Origin: Schistosoma haematobium
Taxonomy: Eukaryota > Platyhelminthes > Trematoda > Strigeidida > Schistosomatidae
Assembly: GCF_000699445.3 (NCBI RefSeq)
Contig: NC_067195.1
Span: forward strand, 86,996,569 to 87,060,568
Direction: 5' to 3'
DNA: 64,000 nt
The position numbers were made by a program, and so were the translations under genes. The notes beneath the pieces were generated by a model. It was not told the DNA's origin. It saw only the letters and a program-made list of their open reading frames with translations, and searched no databases. This document shows positions 24,801-34,862 of the stretch, piece by piece (position 1 is the stretch's first letter; every line of letters begins with the position of its first letter).

Positions 24801-27800
24801 AGTACTGGCTACCATGTGACTGCATCTCCTGACATTGCTTCAATGTCTTGTGGATCAGACCTTTATTTCGAAGGTTCTGGATATGACCCCTAAGAAAATC
24901 ACTTTTTTCGGTTTAAGCAACCGGGCAGTATCACATCCCATACACAAATCAATTGACTTGTATGGTGCATATGTATTCGTTGCTCTCTTTGTACCAGTCA
25001 GTCAGTCAGTCAGCTACAACGTAGGACCAGGTACATATATGCATCGGTCCAGGTTGCCATACCTCAGCACAGCAAGATGAACACCGGATTCATGGGAGTG
25101 GTTAGGTCAAATGTGGTAATATATAAGAGAAAGATTGCATATAAGGATACAGTACAGGAAGAAAGAATTAGTACGTAGAAAGGAAGATATGAAGCGATTT
25201 TAATCTCTTAGTTTAAGGGAAGACAGGGAGTGTGTACACCTACGCCATTGTGATCGATTCTGAGCCATGTCACCAAGAGTCTCCAACCATCGGTTACGAA
25301 AGTCACGCGGACCCCAACCAATATTTATGTGTTCAAATAAATAAAACTAATGACAGATAAATAAAAATCTACTTCACCTGCTCAAAAGGAAAAAAATGTA
25401 TAACAAACACTTGAACCCCCCCCCCAAAAAAAACACGCTCATGTTTATGTGTAGATTTTACTTGTATTTCATGAGTATTCACAGAAAATACACACACACA
25501 CACACACATACAGAAACAAAAACCCCAGATTTTTACATTATAACTAATATAAAACACATGCTGTGTATTACCCTAACCATAAAATTCATATTAAATTTCA
25601 TATAAAGAATGTTCTATCAAAAATAAATATCACATTTGAAATAAAAGTGGTATATTGTATTATCATAGAATATGATAATGTGATCTGTTCAGGTAAAGAC
25701 TTCATATAGAGAAAGTTTTGTTATTTACACTTGTAAAATAATGTTGGATTGATAAACAAAGATCGATAGTGGCTATCAGTGGTATCCAGGATATACGTTT
25801 TGTCCAATTTGGGACTTGTCAGTTGGATGTACCTGTATCTCAGAGTTGATGTTCACTCTGAGACTCGAATTCATTACTATTTGCTTCAAATACCATCGCG
25901 TTATCCACTTAGCTACTGAGTCCTGATAGCCCCCTGCCTGTGCAATGGGGTGAAGTTTTTAAATTTATTTGGTGTTGTTTTACTTGTATCTTCCCATTGT
26001 CATTTAGGACTGCAATTGATCAGTCGCATGTTGGCATATGTGCATCCTGTACGGATTGCCTCGATATAGCCTGAAGTCACAAGCTCTGTAAGCAAAGATT
26101 GATAGTGCTAGCCACTATCCATCTGGGTTCGAGTCCCAGAGTGAACATCAACTCTCAGATGCAGGTATATCCAGCTGACGAGTCCCAAATAGGACGAAAC
26201 ACGCGTCCTGGATTCCACTGCTAGCCACTATCCATCTTTGCTTATAAAGCTTGTGACTTCAGGCAATATTGAGGCAGTCCGCACATCGCCAACAAGAAAC
26301 TGATCAAGTGCCGTCCTAAATATAACACTGGGAAGATACAAGTAAACATCATCAAGTGAATATAATGCTGAATCTGTTGACAAAAATAACAATGATGTAA
26401 CTCCTATGATTAGTTAAGATAGTATCGGTTATTTATATAATTTAAGATGTATAACCATATATGTTAATTTCATGAGAAATCAATCAATTTCAGATCAATA
26501 ATATCGGTGAACGAACAATGGCTGAAGCGGATCTTGATGGTGATTGCTATATATCGTATGCGGAATTTGTACAAGTATGTTTTATTTCTTATATATATGC
26601 TCCTGTGGATGTAGTTTTATCAATGAATATATCATTCGAATTTTTATCATTATTTGGCGACTATAATTTATGAACGAACCTATCACGTATAAGATAACAA
26701 ATCTCGGATTTTGGCGCAAAGTTCATTCATCTATTTGGCTAAATAGAGTCTTGGCATTATAGCTGATGTCAGTTTGTGATGAAAGCCCTAAATCTAATTC
26801 CTAACCTTAACCATCAACTGTAAATCATAATTCGAATTCCTCACTGTTACTGACTGACTGACACTGATTTCTAACCCTCATTTAACCTTAGTAATTAGGT
26901 AGACACTCTCGAGGTCACTTTAACGTTGCTCAAAGGTTGTCCATAAATTATATTCTCATCCATTATTTTTATATCCAAATCCTTATTCTTAAAATTCGGT
27001 TTGCGTAACCGGTCAATAGTACCGTCACCAGTACTCACGTAATTATGAGTATATCACAAAGCCCTAACTATATAAGGCCTGTGTCTGGTTTTCGAATTTG
27101 AGGAAATGTTTCTGATATTCATTAATCTAGACATATATATTACTCACTGATTTCTTGGTGGTAGTTAGGATTTCATCTGATGTAATGAATATGTAAAGAG
27201 GTGGTGTAGCGGTTAAGACGTTCGACTTTTAACCTCCAAGTCTCAGATTCGAGTTCCTACTACATCTTCTGTTCTAGTATTTGGGTTGACAATCCCCATC
27301 TCTTTGTGCTAATAGGGTATGGCAACTTAAACTGATCTTAATACATACCAGGTGCACCGTTGTGATCGACTGATTGAGATCCGAGCCCCACTCCACCGAC
27401 ACCAGTTTAGGTATTTATTTTATTTATTTCAACACATAAATATCGGTACAAGAGGGCACCAAATATATATGCGCCACACCATATTTGTGTGTGTGGGCTG
27501 TGATACTGCCCGGGTGCCCAAACCGAAGCAGGTGGTTTTCTTAGGGAGCCACACCCCGAGCCTTTGACCTAAAGGTCTGATCCACAAGGCAGTGGAGCAT
27601 CGTGAGGAGATGCAGTCCCATGGTAGTCGGTGACCAACAATTGGTTCATACGCCATTTGTTCCCGCAGGATACTGGAGCCCATGTGCATAGTTGTTTCGA
27701 AAGCATGGTTTTTCAACTCCCCTAGATGAACTCTCCGTGTCCACCAACCTAGTTAAAGCGCCGGACATTCGCTTTTCGTCCTCTCAATTTCGTAGGAAAA

Positions 27801-28336
27801 CACACCCTCCGCAAGAAGACAGTGATTAGTACTTCCCTGTCAGTGGTTGTATGCACGTGACCATGTAAGAGGATTTCAAGAGAGAGAGAGCTGACTATCC
27901 TCACTGTCGGCCTTACCAGGGCATTTGAGGGCGTAAAAACAGGAGTATAGCATACAAACTTTTGTAATGGTGTTCCATTCGAATTTCTTGATTAATTACT
28001 ACTGTCATGGACTATAAGCCGAACGATATGAAATTAACCATCCATATTAAGCCAGTTAAAACCTGTACAACATAAGGAAATATATTACACTATTTGTACG
28101 ATTGTACAAAAGAATACGATCAAGGAGTTTGAGTATCTTGTAACGAATTATTTGACATAGTTTTTAACATACTGAACCATAATCATTGGTAATTCTCCTT
28201 GAAGATTTCAGTAATATAATTTTAATTTCTGAAAAGTTATACACTTCTTTTTTATTCTTATTTTATTAATGCTCTGAAATAGGCATTTGATAATGTGGAT
28301 ATTGAACAAAAGATGAGTATACGCTTTTTGGAATGA
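15756..28336 (+). CDS. CHP1: Calcineurin B homologous protein 1-like EF-hand protein
   Basis: Six exons (15756-15822, 15860-15932, 17535-17615, 23130-23340, 26494-26574, 28283-28336) join in frame to 567 nt, or 188 residues; human CHP1 has 195. Landmarks in order: MGANTSNT, an N-terminal Gly consistent with N-myristoylation; VEEIAQETGF; RLYNRYLALDKTNAG, a degenerate first EF-hand; IPELAINPLGDRI, the CHP signature region; GELNFRQFVRKLARFRKV; DLDMDGKISRNE, a canonical third EF loop; DLDGDCYISYAE, a canonical fourth EF loop; and the CHP1-type end VDIEQKMSIRFLE. Known for the family: CHP1 binds the cytoplasmic tail of Na+/H+ exchangers, affects trafficking and inhibits calcineurin, with Ca2+ bound at EF3 and EF4. 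The loop residues for that are kept here. CHP2 and calcineurin B are less likely because of the N-terminus, EF1 sequence and C-terminus. The 5' UTR is not defined. Confidence 0.93.
15823..15859 (+). other. 37-nt micro-intron of the CHP1-like gene
   Basis: GTAGGTTTG at the start and CCCTTTCCATAAG at the end. Removing it joins ETG to FSPKQIYRLY, reproducing the ETGFS..QI.RLY motif of CHP proteins. Very short introns near the 5' end are a known habit of schistosome genes; the next introns are 1.6 to 5.5 kb. Confidence 0.85.
15860..15932 (+). CDS. CHP1: CHP1-like exon 2 (degenerate EF-hand 1)
   Basis: Encodes FSPKQIYRLYNRYLALDK followed by TNAGYLR. Compared with the CHP1 family pattern (FS..QI.RLY.RF..LDK..NGTLS) it is clearly homologous. 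The loop lacks the acidic ligands of a working EF-hand, as is normal for EF1 of this family. Donor AG|GTTAGT. Confidence 0.9.
17055..17190 (-). mobile_element. RTE-A LINE, short 3' ORF fragment
   Basis: AGTCTCCAACCATTGGTTAC and CACACGGACCTCAACCAAG are the reverse of the RTE-A region near 21310-21370 (diverged). The same words recur at 25265-25320. Confidence 0.55.
17535..17615 (+). CDS. CHP1: CHP1-like exon 3
   Basis: Encodes RHDFLLIPELAINPLGDRI then VNEFFKD. The IPELAINPLGDRI block is nearly unchanged from vertebrate CHP1. Acceptor ATATTTCAG, donor ATAG|GTAAAC; both split codons match the neighbouring exons. Confidence 0.93.
18800..21690 (+). mobile_element. RTE-A: RTE-clade LINE, 5'-truncated and inactivated
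   Basis: Non-LTR retrotransposon inside a CHP1-like intron. Endonuclease part: VAGDFNAQVGKLSERERHLG and the C-terminal SDHALVRAR (frameshift near 19100 between them). Linker and RT start in one frame at 19236-20117, including AAGPDRFTPEIFKDGG and SLIVPVYKKGQ. RT continues after a frameshift near 20095 with NQAGFRPGRGC, FLDLKAALDSVDRKVL and GCPLSPFLFNF, and the catalytic box YADDIVLFGDD at 20582-20614. C-terminal part: YLGSLISPCG and LRWLGHVLRMPDHRLPRRAM. The 3' tail holds TGACTGATTGACTGAC at 21645. At least three frameshifts make it dead. The clade matches schistosome SR2/SjR2-type elements. Confidence 0.88.
22186..22670 (+). repeat. Unclassified ~520-bp repeat (R520)
   Basis: Starts with TTTATTTATTTATCTGAACA and holds CCCAAACCGAAGCAGGTAGT, ACATGGACTCTCAGTGTCCA and TTCTCTCTCCACCCTCGACC. 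Six copies in this window: 22186, 24785, 27412, 38100, 51420 and 55485. No coding remnant recognised. Confidence 0.8.
23130..23340 (+). CDS. CHP1: CHP1-like exon 4 (EF-hand 3)
   Basis: Encodes GELNFRQFVRKLARFRKV, an acidic-poor linker with NNRDAKLRFLFGMYDL, then the canonical loop DLDMDGKISRNE and LLGMLQMMVGANITVEQ. Loop positions 1, 3, 5, 9 and 12 are D, D, D, S and E, as required for Ca2+ binding. The donor is CAG|GTTTGT. Confidence 0.93.
23395..23925 (-). repeat. Unclassified ~500-bp repeat, inverted partner of 4924-5425
   Basis: Begins 55 bp after CHP1-like exon 4. Shares AAGCAACCGAGCTATACTGG, GAAGGCGAAGTCGTAC and GTACGGAGCTAACA with the first copy in reverse. Confidence 0.75.
23990..24600. 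repeat. Probable unclassified mobile sequence
   Basis: Composition changes from AT-rich intron to balanced sequence (CGGCGGGAAGCGCGGACAAA, GGCCCTCCCGCGTGGGAAAT). No second copy in the window, no protein recognised. Called only from composition. Confidence 0.35.
24680..24765 (+). mobile_element. SINE-A 3' fragment
   Basis: ATATGTGCCAATAGAGACTA and CAATGGGAAAATACAAAC match the SINE-A 3' body. Confidence 0.55.
24785..24985 (-). repeat. R520 repeat fragment
   Basis: Reverse of the first ~200 bp of R520: ACTGGCTACCATGTGACTGC, CAATGTCTTGTGGATCAGAC and ATCACATCCCATACACAAAT. Confidence 0.7.
24998..25330. mobile_element. RTE-A 3' fragments
   Basis: CAGTCAGTCAGTCAGCTACA is an RTE-A tail in reverse, with the 3' UTR words to about 25085. 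AGTCTCCAACCATCGGTTAC at 25270 is the RTE-A ORF end in reverse. Confidence 0.55.
25487..25510 (+). repeat. CA microsatellite
   Basis: Pure CA run, close to a C-run/A-run at 25416-25434. Confidence 0.9.
25765..26085 (-). mobile_element. SINE-A (Sm-alpha-like), minus strand, ribozyme mutated
   Basis: Minus strand reads GGTACATCCAACTGACAAGT then CCCAAATTGGACAAAACG. GAAA has become AAAA and CTGACGAG has become CTGACAAG, so the ribozyme should be dead. The tRNA-like head lies at 25870-25925. It abuts a plus-strand SINE-A. Confidence 0.75.
26100..26362 (+). mobile_element. SINE-A (Sm-alpha-like) with intact hammerhead
   Basis: Head remnant CTGGGTTCGAGTCCCAGA (B box) at 26122-26140, hammerhead at 26165-26215, then the 3' body GCAATATTGAGGCAGTCCGC to CATCAAGTGAATATAATG. 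The promoter A box region is not preserved, so this copy may not be transcribed from its own promoter. Confidence 0.85.
26165..26215 (+). ncRNA. Hammerhead ribozyme, Sm-alpha type, core intact
   Basis: Core CTGACGAG (26175-26182), stem II GTCC/GGAC with CAAATA-type loop, GAAA at 26196-26199, short stem III ACGCGT, and cleavage site after GTC at 26207. Stem I halves TATCCAG and CTGGATT pair (one mismatch or wobble at the outer end). Position 7 of the core tolerates any base, so CTGACGA is acceptable. All invariant bases are kept. Sm-alpha hammerheads are known to self-cleave in schistosomes. Confidence 0.85.
26494..26574 (+). CDS. CHP1: CHP1-like exon 5 (EF-hand 4)
   Basis: 27 whole codons: INNIGERTMAEADLDGDCY then ISYAEFVQ. 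The loop DLDGDCYISYAE keeps the ligands D, D, D, S and E. Acceptor CAATTTCAG, donor CAA|GTATGT. Confidence 0.93.
26656..26960 (+). mobile_element. Small inverted-repeat DNA element (MITE) with 8-bp target duplication
   Basis: Left end GGCGACTATAATTTATGAACG and right end CCATAAATTATATTCTCATC are imperfect inverted repeats. The flanks are CATTATTT (26648-26655) and CATTATTT (26961-26968), an exact 8-bp duplication. Non-coding. Relatives at 39798-40087, 46217-46539 and 49873-50657. Confidence 0.8.
27290..27405 (+). mobile_element. RTE-A 3' UTR fragment
   Basis: TAGGGTATGGCAACTTAAAC and GATCGACTGATTGAGATCCG resemble the RTE-A 3' end; directly followed by R520. Confidence 0.5.
27412..27945 (+). 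repeat. R520 repeat, long copy
   Basis: Holds all R520 blocks: CGGTACAAGAGGGCACCAAA, CCCAAACCGAAGCAGGTGGT, TCCGTGTCCACCAACC and GTAAGAGGATTTCAAGAGAG. Lies in the last intron of the CHP1-like gene. Confidence 0.8.
28283..28336 (+). CDS. CHP1: CHP1-like exon 6 (C-terminus and stop)
   Basis: Encodes AFDNVDIEQKMSIRFLE and TGA 28334-28336 after the acceptor GAAATAG. The VD.EQKMSIRFL end is diagnostic of CHP1-type proteins. Confidence 0.92.
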   Translation, partial: AFDNVDIEQKMSIRFLE

Positions 28337-29810
28337 TTACATTAATCGATTTATATATCTATCTCTATGCTTCCCCCAGTCTCTGTTTTTTTATACACAC
28401 CCACAAAAAAAATATTCGCAACAATTCCAATTATATAAACAAAATCATTTCTTATTTTCCTTAAATATTTCATTTTCATTAGTGATTTTGTTGTTCTCGT
28501 TCAATTTTCCTTTCTGTGTTCATTTGATTTACATAACACTCAACTGTTCACGTACATAAATATTATTATCTTGGCCTGATGATCAACGTTTTAGTTTCTC
28601 TCTGTTTTGAATAGTTCTTTATGTGTATGTTACTGCACTTGTTAATTATCCTCCTGTGAACATACATGGAGAAAGGCAGGCATGAGATTACATGCATACT
28701 ATACATATCTCTTGTGTGAGATCATTCTATATTATATAATTTTGTAAAAGCAATAGTTTTATGTTTATCTGCTTATTTACATTTCAGTAGTATATTTTTG
28801 TCTATCTCGATTTTCAACGCCAATATCTACTTTTCACTCTCTTTCTCTCTGTAACAGTGAATAATTATTGATTTTTTCTCTCAAAAGATCTTGATGATTA
28901 TGTTTTTGGTTATTATTATTATTATTATCATTATTAATAATTCTGATTGCAGTGATTGGATCTGATTTAAAACTGCCACTACTTATGTGTTTAGTATTCA
29001 CTAATGTTGATAATTATATGAATATATGAATTCAATATACTTAGAATAAATATAGAAGTTAATTAACAAACAGATTTATCATGACTGATATCAGAAATCT
29101 GCAATTTAGCTGGTTGCTTTTATTGGTATGTTCTTTAATCTATTTGGTTTAATGGTGAAGATTTATCAGTTGTCCTTCTGGACAATATTATCTGCTCCTG
29201 TATTATGTGGTTGTGAATTTTTCAGTTTTTCCACAAGCTTTAAATGGTGTGGTTCATGATTGATTATCTTTATGGGTAATTTAGTCTTCATTTATTCTTG
29301 CATTTCTATTGAATGTGTTTTTTTGACTGACTTCTGATCGTGTAGTTAGTCTATGTCTTTCACGTGGATTGATACATTGGATTGATGTCGATGTCTGTTG
29401 ATGGCCAATTGATCTGAATGCTATACATGTGGAAGTTCTCTAACATTTTTAGAATTTCGACGTTTTCCCATCCGAATTCATTCATGTTCGTGGTTTTATA
29501 CATGTTTTGATATTATTGATGACGTATAATACTGCATCACTGGTAATCTATGTTCAAGGTATGCATAGGTAGAGAGAGAGCGTCCACTTTATCAGTCGTA
29601 CTACTGATATTCTGATTACTCAGTTTTCTGTGTTCACGACTACAAAAGTAGAATGGATTATAAGCAACAGATATTAATGTAATTTCACATTGACCATCAA
29701 TTATAATACCATTCAATTATCCTGGTTTTTCTTTTAGTAGTTCCAATTCCTGCTGTAGTCGATACATCTAACTTGAAAAAAAAAGCTAGAAATTTCCATT
29801 GTATCCATCG
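28337..29810. other. 3' flank of the CHP1-like gene, nothing recognised
   Basis: AT-rich sequence that probably includes the CHP1-like 3' UTR. No exon, no clear repeat family. 29150-29500 has T-rich runs that may be old retroelement debris. Confidence 0.5.
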
Positions 29811-29814
29811 TCGC

Positions 29815-30125
29815 TGACAAGGCAATATCGAGGCAGTCCTCACAGGATGCACATATGCCAATAAGAGACTAATCAATTGCAGTCCTAAACACTAATAGGG
29901 AGATTCAAACAAACAATACACAATGAATTAAATTTGATCTCATTTCACAAGCTAGTGGTTATGTGGAGTCAGTAGCTAAGTGGATAACTCGATGGCGTTT
30001 GAAGCGAACATTACTGGGTTCAAGTCTCGGAGTGAACATCAACTCAGAGATGCACGTATATTCAACTGAAGAGTTCCATATGAAACGGAATGTGCATCCT
30101 GGATTCCACTGCTAACCACCATTCT
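29815..30125 (+). mobile_element. SINE-A, two tandem parts (3' body then head and ribozyme)
   Basis: 29820-29935 is the 3' body of one unit. 29965-30120 is the head of the next (GTAGCTAAGTGGATAACTCG, CTGGGTTCAAGTCTCGG) with a decayed ribozyme (CTGAAGAG, then GAAACGGAATG) and CCTGGATTCCAC. The order body-head fits the tandem arrangement known for Sm-alpha. Confidence 0.75.
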
Positions 30126-30892
30126 CAGGTATTGAAATGAAAACAACTGAATTATATGACTAAGTAAATTTTAATAAGATTACCGAAACATATTTTCACT
30201 GATCGACAAAATATATGCTCTGCTACGATTAGGGCGTTATACTTTACTGACTGAATAGTTTTTATTGATTGGTCCTACAACAGAATCAGTTGTCGAATTA
30301 GATTCTTCCGACCATTTAATAATAAGAATCAAAATCAAATATGGAAAAGTATCTAATCCACTGATTAGATAGTGATCTAAAATTTTGATTTCTATTTCGA
30401 TCACGGAATAAGTGTTAAAAAATTGAAAACATTTCATACAAATAACTGAGAATTTAGTTACTACTGGATACTGTAGTAGGTTGACGAGAAGCTAATTGAT
30501 TTCTAAATTTAGGTAAATCAATAGTCCATAGAAATACACTAACTGCTGAACTAAACTGTTTCAAACAATTCAAAGTACATGATCAGAACTGTAGGACAAC
30601 ATAGTTGGGAAAAAATTAGAAAAAAAACGACTGGAAGCTGATTGCATCTACACTTATTCTTTATCTTCCTGGTTTCTACCTTTTTCATTCGTAAATCTCA
30701 TTCCTCTTTGTGTTTAGTCTTCAATTGTAGTTAATATCATTATTAGTTACCCTATTTCAAGTTTCACCCTGTCAAGATTCTTTCTTACTGTATTGATAAA
30801 GACTGATAATAACTGATGACGATACACATTATCCCCATATCTTACACTTTTTATCATAGACTATCCACTGATATGTATTAATTCAACTCAAC

Positions 30893-32800
30893 ACGTACTC
30901 CGCCTATAGATCTCCTGGGGCTACTTCCCGTTTCAAGCCTACATATAACGGAAGGGTTGGGCATCGGGTCGGCAAACCCATCTCATAGAAAACAATCTTT
31001 CTAAAGACAACGCTAATCAGAATAAACAAATTGAACTACTTAAACCGTGCCCTCAGAGTAGAAGGAAAATTTATCACGCCTCTTGTTGAAAGCCGAGATT
31101 CTCCGGAAGTCATGAGACTGATGCCGCCTTTGACAACTAGAGCAACAGTTAATATAACTTCATCGAATTTCCGGACCATGTTGTAGACTGGGAGGAACAA
31201 CCAAATAGCTACGGAAATGAGGAGAGACAACTTGGTGGTGCTCGGAATAAGTGAAATCCATTGAACTCAATCTGGACAGAAGATAGATTAGAGAGAAATG
31301 CTTCTGTACTCAGGTCATTGAGAAGAAAGTGCCCTGCGCACTCAGGGAGTTGCTCTTATGCTGTCCAAAGAGCCACGTAAAGCAGTTATTGGATAGGAAT
31401 CTCGTGGACCGATGATCATCAAAGCATCATTTAAAAAAAAGAAGGGAATCACAATGAATATTATCCAATGTTATGCACCCACCAGTGAATGCAACGACGA
31501 CGGTAAAGATCAATTTTATGAAAGGTTTCAGTCGATCAGAGCGTAGTGTTCAGGAAAGGACTTGACCATCCTGATGGGAGACCTAAACGCCAAAGTCGGA
31601 ATTCACAACACCGGGTATGAAGACATCATGGGAAGAGATGGACTGACTGGGAGAAAGGAACGAGAATGTTGACAGATTTGCAGATCTATGTGCATTCAAC
31701 AAAATGATTATAGGTCGCATAATATCTCCGCACGAATGCATACATAAATCTACATGGGTCTCATCGGACCACAGTATGGCGAACCAGATAGATCATATTT
31801 ACATCAGTAAAAAATTCAGAGAGAGCTGACATCGCTTCGAATCACCACCTGGTGGTTGCCAAGATGAAGTTGAAGCTAAAGAAGCACTGAACAACTGGGA
31901 AACGACATTACGAAGGCTCGATAAAGCCTTCCTTCGAGATATTGACAAACTCAACGAATTAAAGATAGCTCTCAACAACAGGTTCCAAGCCTTACAGGAT
32001 CTATTGGAAGAAGATGAAACCACTACGAAGGACAACTGGAAAGGGATCGGAGAAGCATTAACTTCAACATGTCAGGAGGTTCTTGAACTCAAAAAGCATC
32101 AACAGAAGTAACGAATCTCTTTGGGAACCCTAGATAAGATTCAAGAAAGAAAGAACAAGAAGATAGCAGTTAACAACAACCGAACAAGAACAGAGAAACT
32201 CAAGACACAAGCTGAGTACATAGAAGCAAACATCCAAGTGACGAAGAGCATTAGAGTTGACAAGTAGAAATACGTGAAAGAGCTAGCAACGACAGCGGAA
32301 AAAGCTGCAACATGGTGAAATATCAGACAACTATATGATGTAATGAAGAAACTGGTAGAGTAAACTAGAGAGACCGGTCAAGAACAAAGAAGGGAAGCCG
32401 ATTAATGAGATTCAAGAACACAGGAAAAGATGGGTAGAGCAATTTGAGGAACTACTGAATATGAATGATTCATTGAATCCACCGGAAATCGAAGCAATAC
32501 ACACAGACCATACTATAGATCTCACTCCATCAATGATAAAAAAATCAGGATGGTCATCAGACAAATCAAGAGTGGGTAAGCAGTAGCACCTGGCAATAAA
32601 CCAGCTGAAGTCATACATAGAGGCAACTGAAAAGGTGCTCTACGTTCTATTCAGGAAGATTTGGGAGGAAGAACAAATGCAACAGACAGACTAAAAAAAG
32701 AATTGTAAGGAAGGATACCTCATCAAGACAACAAAGTCAGATCTGATCGGCATCCTATGTTCGATTGGGAGTAACAGGCGTAAGTAATTAAGTAAGAATC
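30893..32800 (+). mobile_element. RTE-B LINE, 5' half joined to its own 3' end (internal deletion)
   Basis: 5' UTR with GGGGCTACTTCCCGTTTCAA and GCTAATCAGAATAAACAAAT. The endonuclease region reads NLVVLGISEIHWTQSGQKID, NIIQCYAPTSECNDDGKDQF, KDLTILMGDLNAKVGIHNTG and FADLCAFNKMIIG; then comes an RT-upstream stretch. From about 32750 the sequence is suddenly the element's 3' terminus (TTGGGAGTAACAGGCGTAAG and TAAG tail). RT catalytic domain absent; several stops. Confidence 0.8.
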
Positions 32801-32894
32801 TATAATATATGACTTAAAACATTATGTTTGACTCAATTGCAAAACAGTAGCTCAGTCGTTCAGATTTTTCATTCAAAGTTAAATCGCTAATAAT

Positions 32895-33085
32895 TAAACT
32901 GAAATCTATCTTACCTGTTGACTACTTCCAACCACCATTTTATCTCACTATAGTGCATGCAATGTCGAGTCACCTAGACTAGTCTACACATTGCAACTTG
33001 GTCTATAGGATTCGATCTACATTAAAAACGACCTAACACATATGACATTGATCACCAACTAGTGATCAAGCAACTATCAATCTTA
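32895..33085 (+). mobile_element. SINE-C 3' body fragment
   Basis: CTGTTGACTACTTCCAACCA, CACTATAGTGCATGCAATG and CGAGTCACCTAGAC match the SINE-C tail at 57700-57850 (reverse) and 4840-4910. Confidence 0.6.
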
Positions 33086-33414
33086 CCAACTCTTTACTTT
33101 AGTCAACATTCGGTAGCGACTATTTTTTAATCATCATTTCATAATAGACGTGGTTCATTGTTTCATAAATTAATTGATTCTTGACTTAATTTACTGGAAT
33201 TAATCCAATAAAAATATTAGTCTTTACATTTCAATACAACTATAAAATCAACAAACAAATCAAATGAGAAGAGATTTATAGTAAATACGTAGATAATAAC
33301 AGGACAAGTGTCAATAATAAGCAGTACACTTCAACGTTGGCAAAACAAGCTACTAGTCATTAGTAGAGAAATTCTCATAGTTAAATTCTGTTTGAAGTGT
33401 GTTCATGTGGTGTT

Positions 33415-34195
33415 ACCTTAATAGACCTGGCTTTTGCCAACTTACGTTACATATGGTGAAGGCAAAACATCTGTCTATCAATTAAAGGATGAGAATAATG
33501 CACAGCAGTTCATTCTGTTCTAGTTTACGGTTGCATAACATGAGCATTAAGAATAGAGGATACTCGTAAGTTACTATTATTTGATCACATATGTCTTAGA
33601 AATATTGCTCGCATCTACTGTGATCACCGCGTAAGTAATAGTGAGGTTAGATGCACAGGGTATTAGGGAATGATGGTAAATCAGTTGATGAGGTTGTAAA
33701 CCTTCATCGATTGAGATGTTTGGGCCATGTGTCATATATACGTGAACTCCGATTACCAAGACGCGCAATGCTAACTGGTGTTGAGGATGGTTGTAAGAAA
33801 GTTAGGAGTGGCTCAATCAAAATGTGGCATCATTTAAGGAAGTCACTAACTTTTAGTCTGAGCCCTATTGGTAGATGCAGACCATTTGATTGGGGTCCGT
33901 ATGACTGTCGTAATCAGTGGTTGGGGACCGTGTGTGACATGACTCAGTATCGATCACAATGGCCTCCTCTCTTAAACTATAAGATTAAAATTGTTTTATA
34001 TTTTTCTTTCTACGAACTAATTCTTTCTTCCTGTAGTATGTCCTTATGTGCGATCTTTCTTATATATATTACCACCATTGAATTAACTACTATGAATTCA
34101 GTGTTCATGTTGTTGGGCTAATGAATTATGGCAACTTGAATCGATGCCATATATATGTGCCTGATCCTACGTTGTAACTAACTAATTGACTAAGA
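33415..34195 (+). mobile_element. RTE-A LINE, 3' ORF fragment with tail
   Basis: Frame reads NDGKSVDEVVNLHRLRCLGH and LRLPRRAMLTGVEDG, the C-terminal part of RTE-A (compare KSIDEVVKLHHLRWLGHVLR). The 3' UTR continues to TTGTAACTAACTAATTGACT. Frameshifted near 33650. Confidence 0.8.
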
Positions 34196-34199
34196 TGTT

Positions 34200-34862
34200 T
34201 CCAAATGGATAACCATTTAATTGATAAATTAAAAAAAAACCCATAAACAAATAAATAAATATGAAAGAAAATTATTCTCAGTTGTGATTCTGTTTTGTTT
34301 CTTTTTTTTTCTTTAAAATGTAAAATAAACTTTCATTAGATAATATATACAACTCAAATGTGTATTTTTTTTACCTTTTCTCTTAGTAACAAACAATTAG
34401 TTACATAGTTATTTAAGGATAAACCTAAAAAAAAACAACGAAAAAAAATCTTCAATGTTTCATTTCACCATGGTATCAGATTATTATTGGTGGTGGTGGT
34501 GGTGGTGTTGTACGTATGTATGTATGTATGTATGTATGTGTGTTTGTGTGTGTGTGTGTTCGTATATGTCTACATGAGCTTTGTACACCTAAATTCAATG
34601 ATAATTCATAGTTTGATTTTCAAAAAAATATATTCATGTCCAATTTGTATCAGTTCCATGGTTTTTTTTTTAATTAGTTAATAAGGGGATAAAATAATTT
34701 ATGTTTTAATGAATTAATTTATGGATTAAAATAAAAATTGAAAAAGAATTTTTTTTAAAAAAAAGGAGAGAAAAAGGGGAAAAAAAGGAAAAAAACAAAA
34801 AGAAAAATAAAATAAAGAAGAAAACATTATGGATATAAAATAAAGTATACATATCTTGATCT
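34200..34862 (-). other. EAG 3' UTR / downstream region
   Basis: Low-complexity sequence beyond the EAG stop, rich in T on the minus strand, with GGT, TATG and TG runs at 34487-34560. Likely 3' UTR and downstream sequence. No polyadenylation site can be fixed by eye. Confidence 0.45.
34487..34560 (+). repeat. (GGT)n, (TATG)n and (TG)n microsatellite
   Basis: Three consecutive simple runs. Confidence 0.85.
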
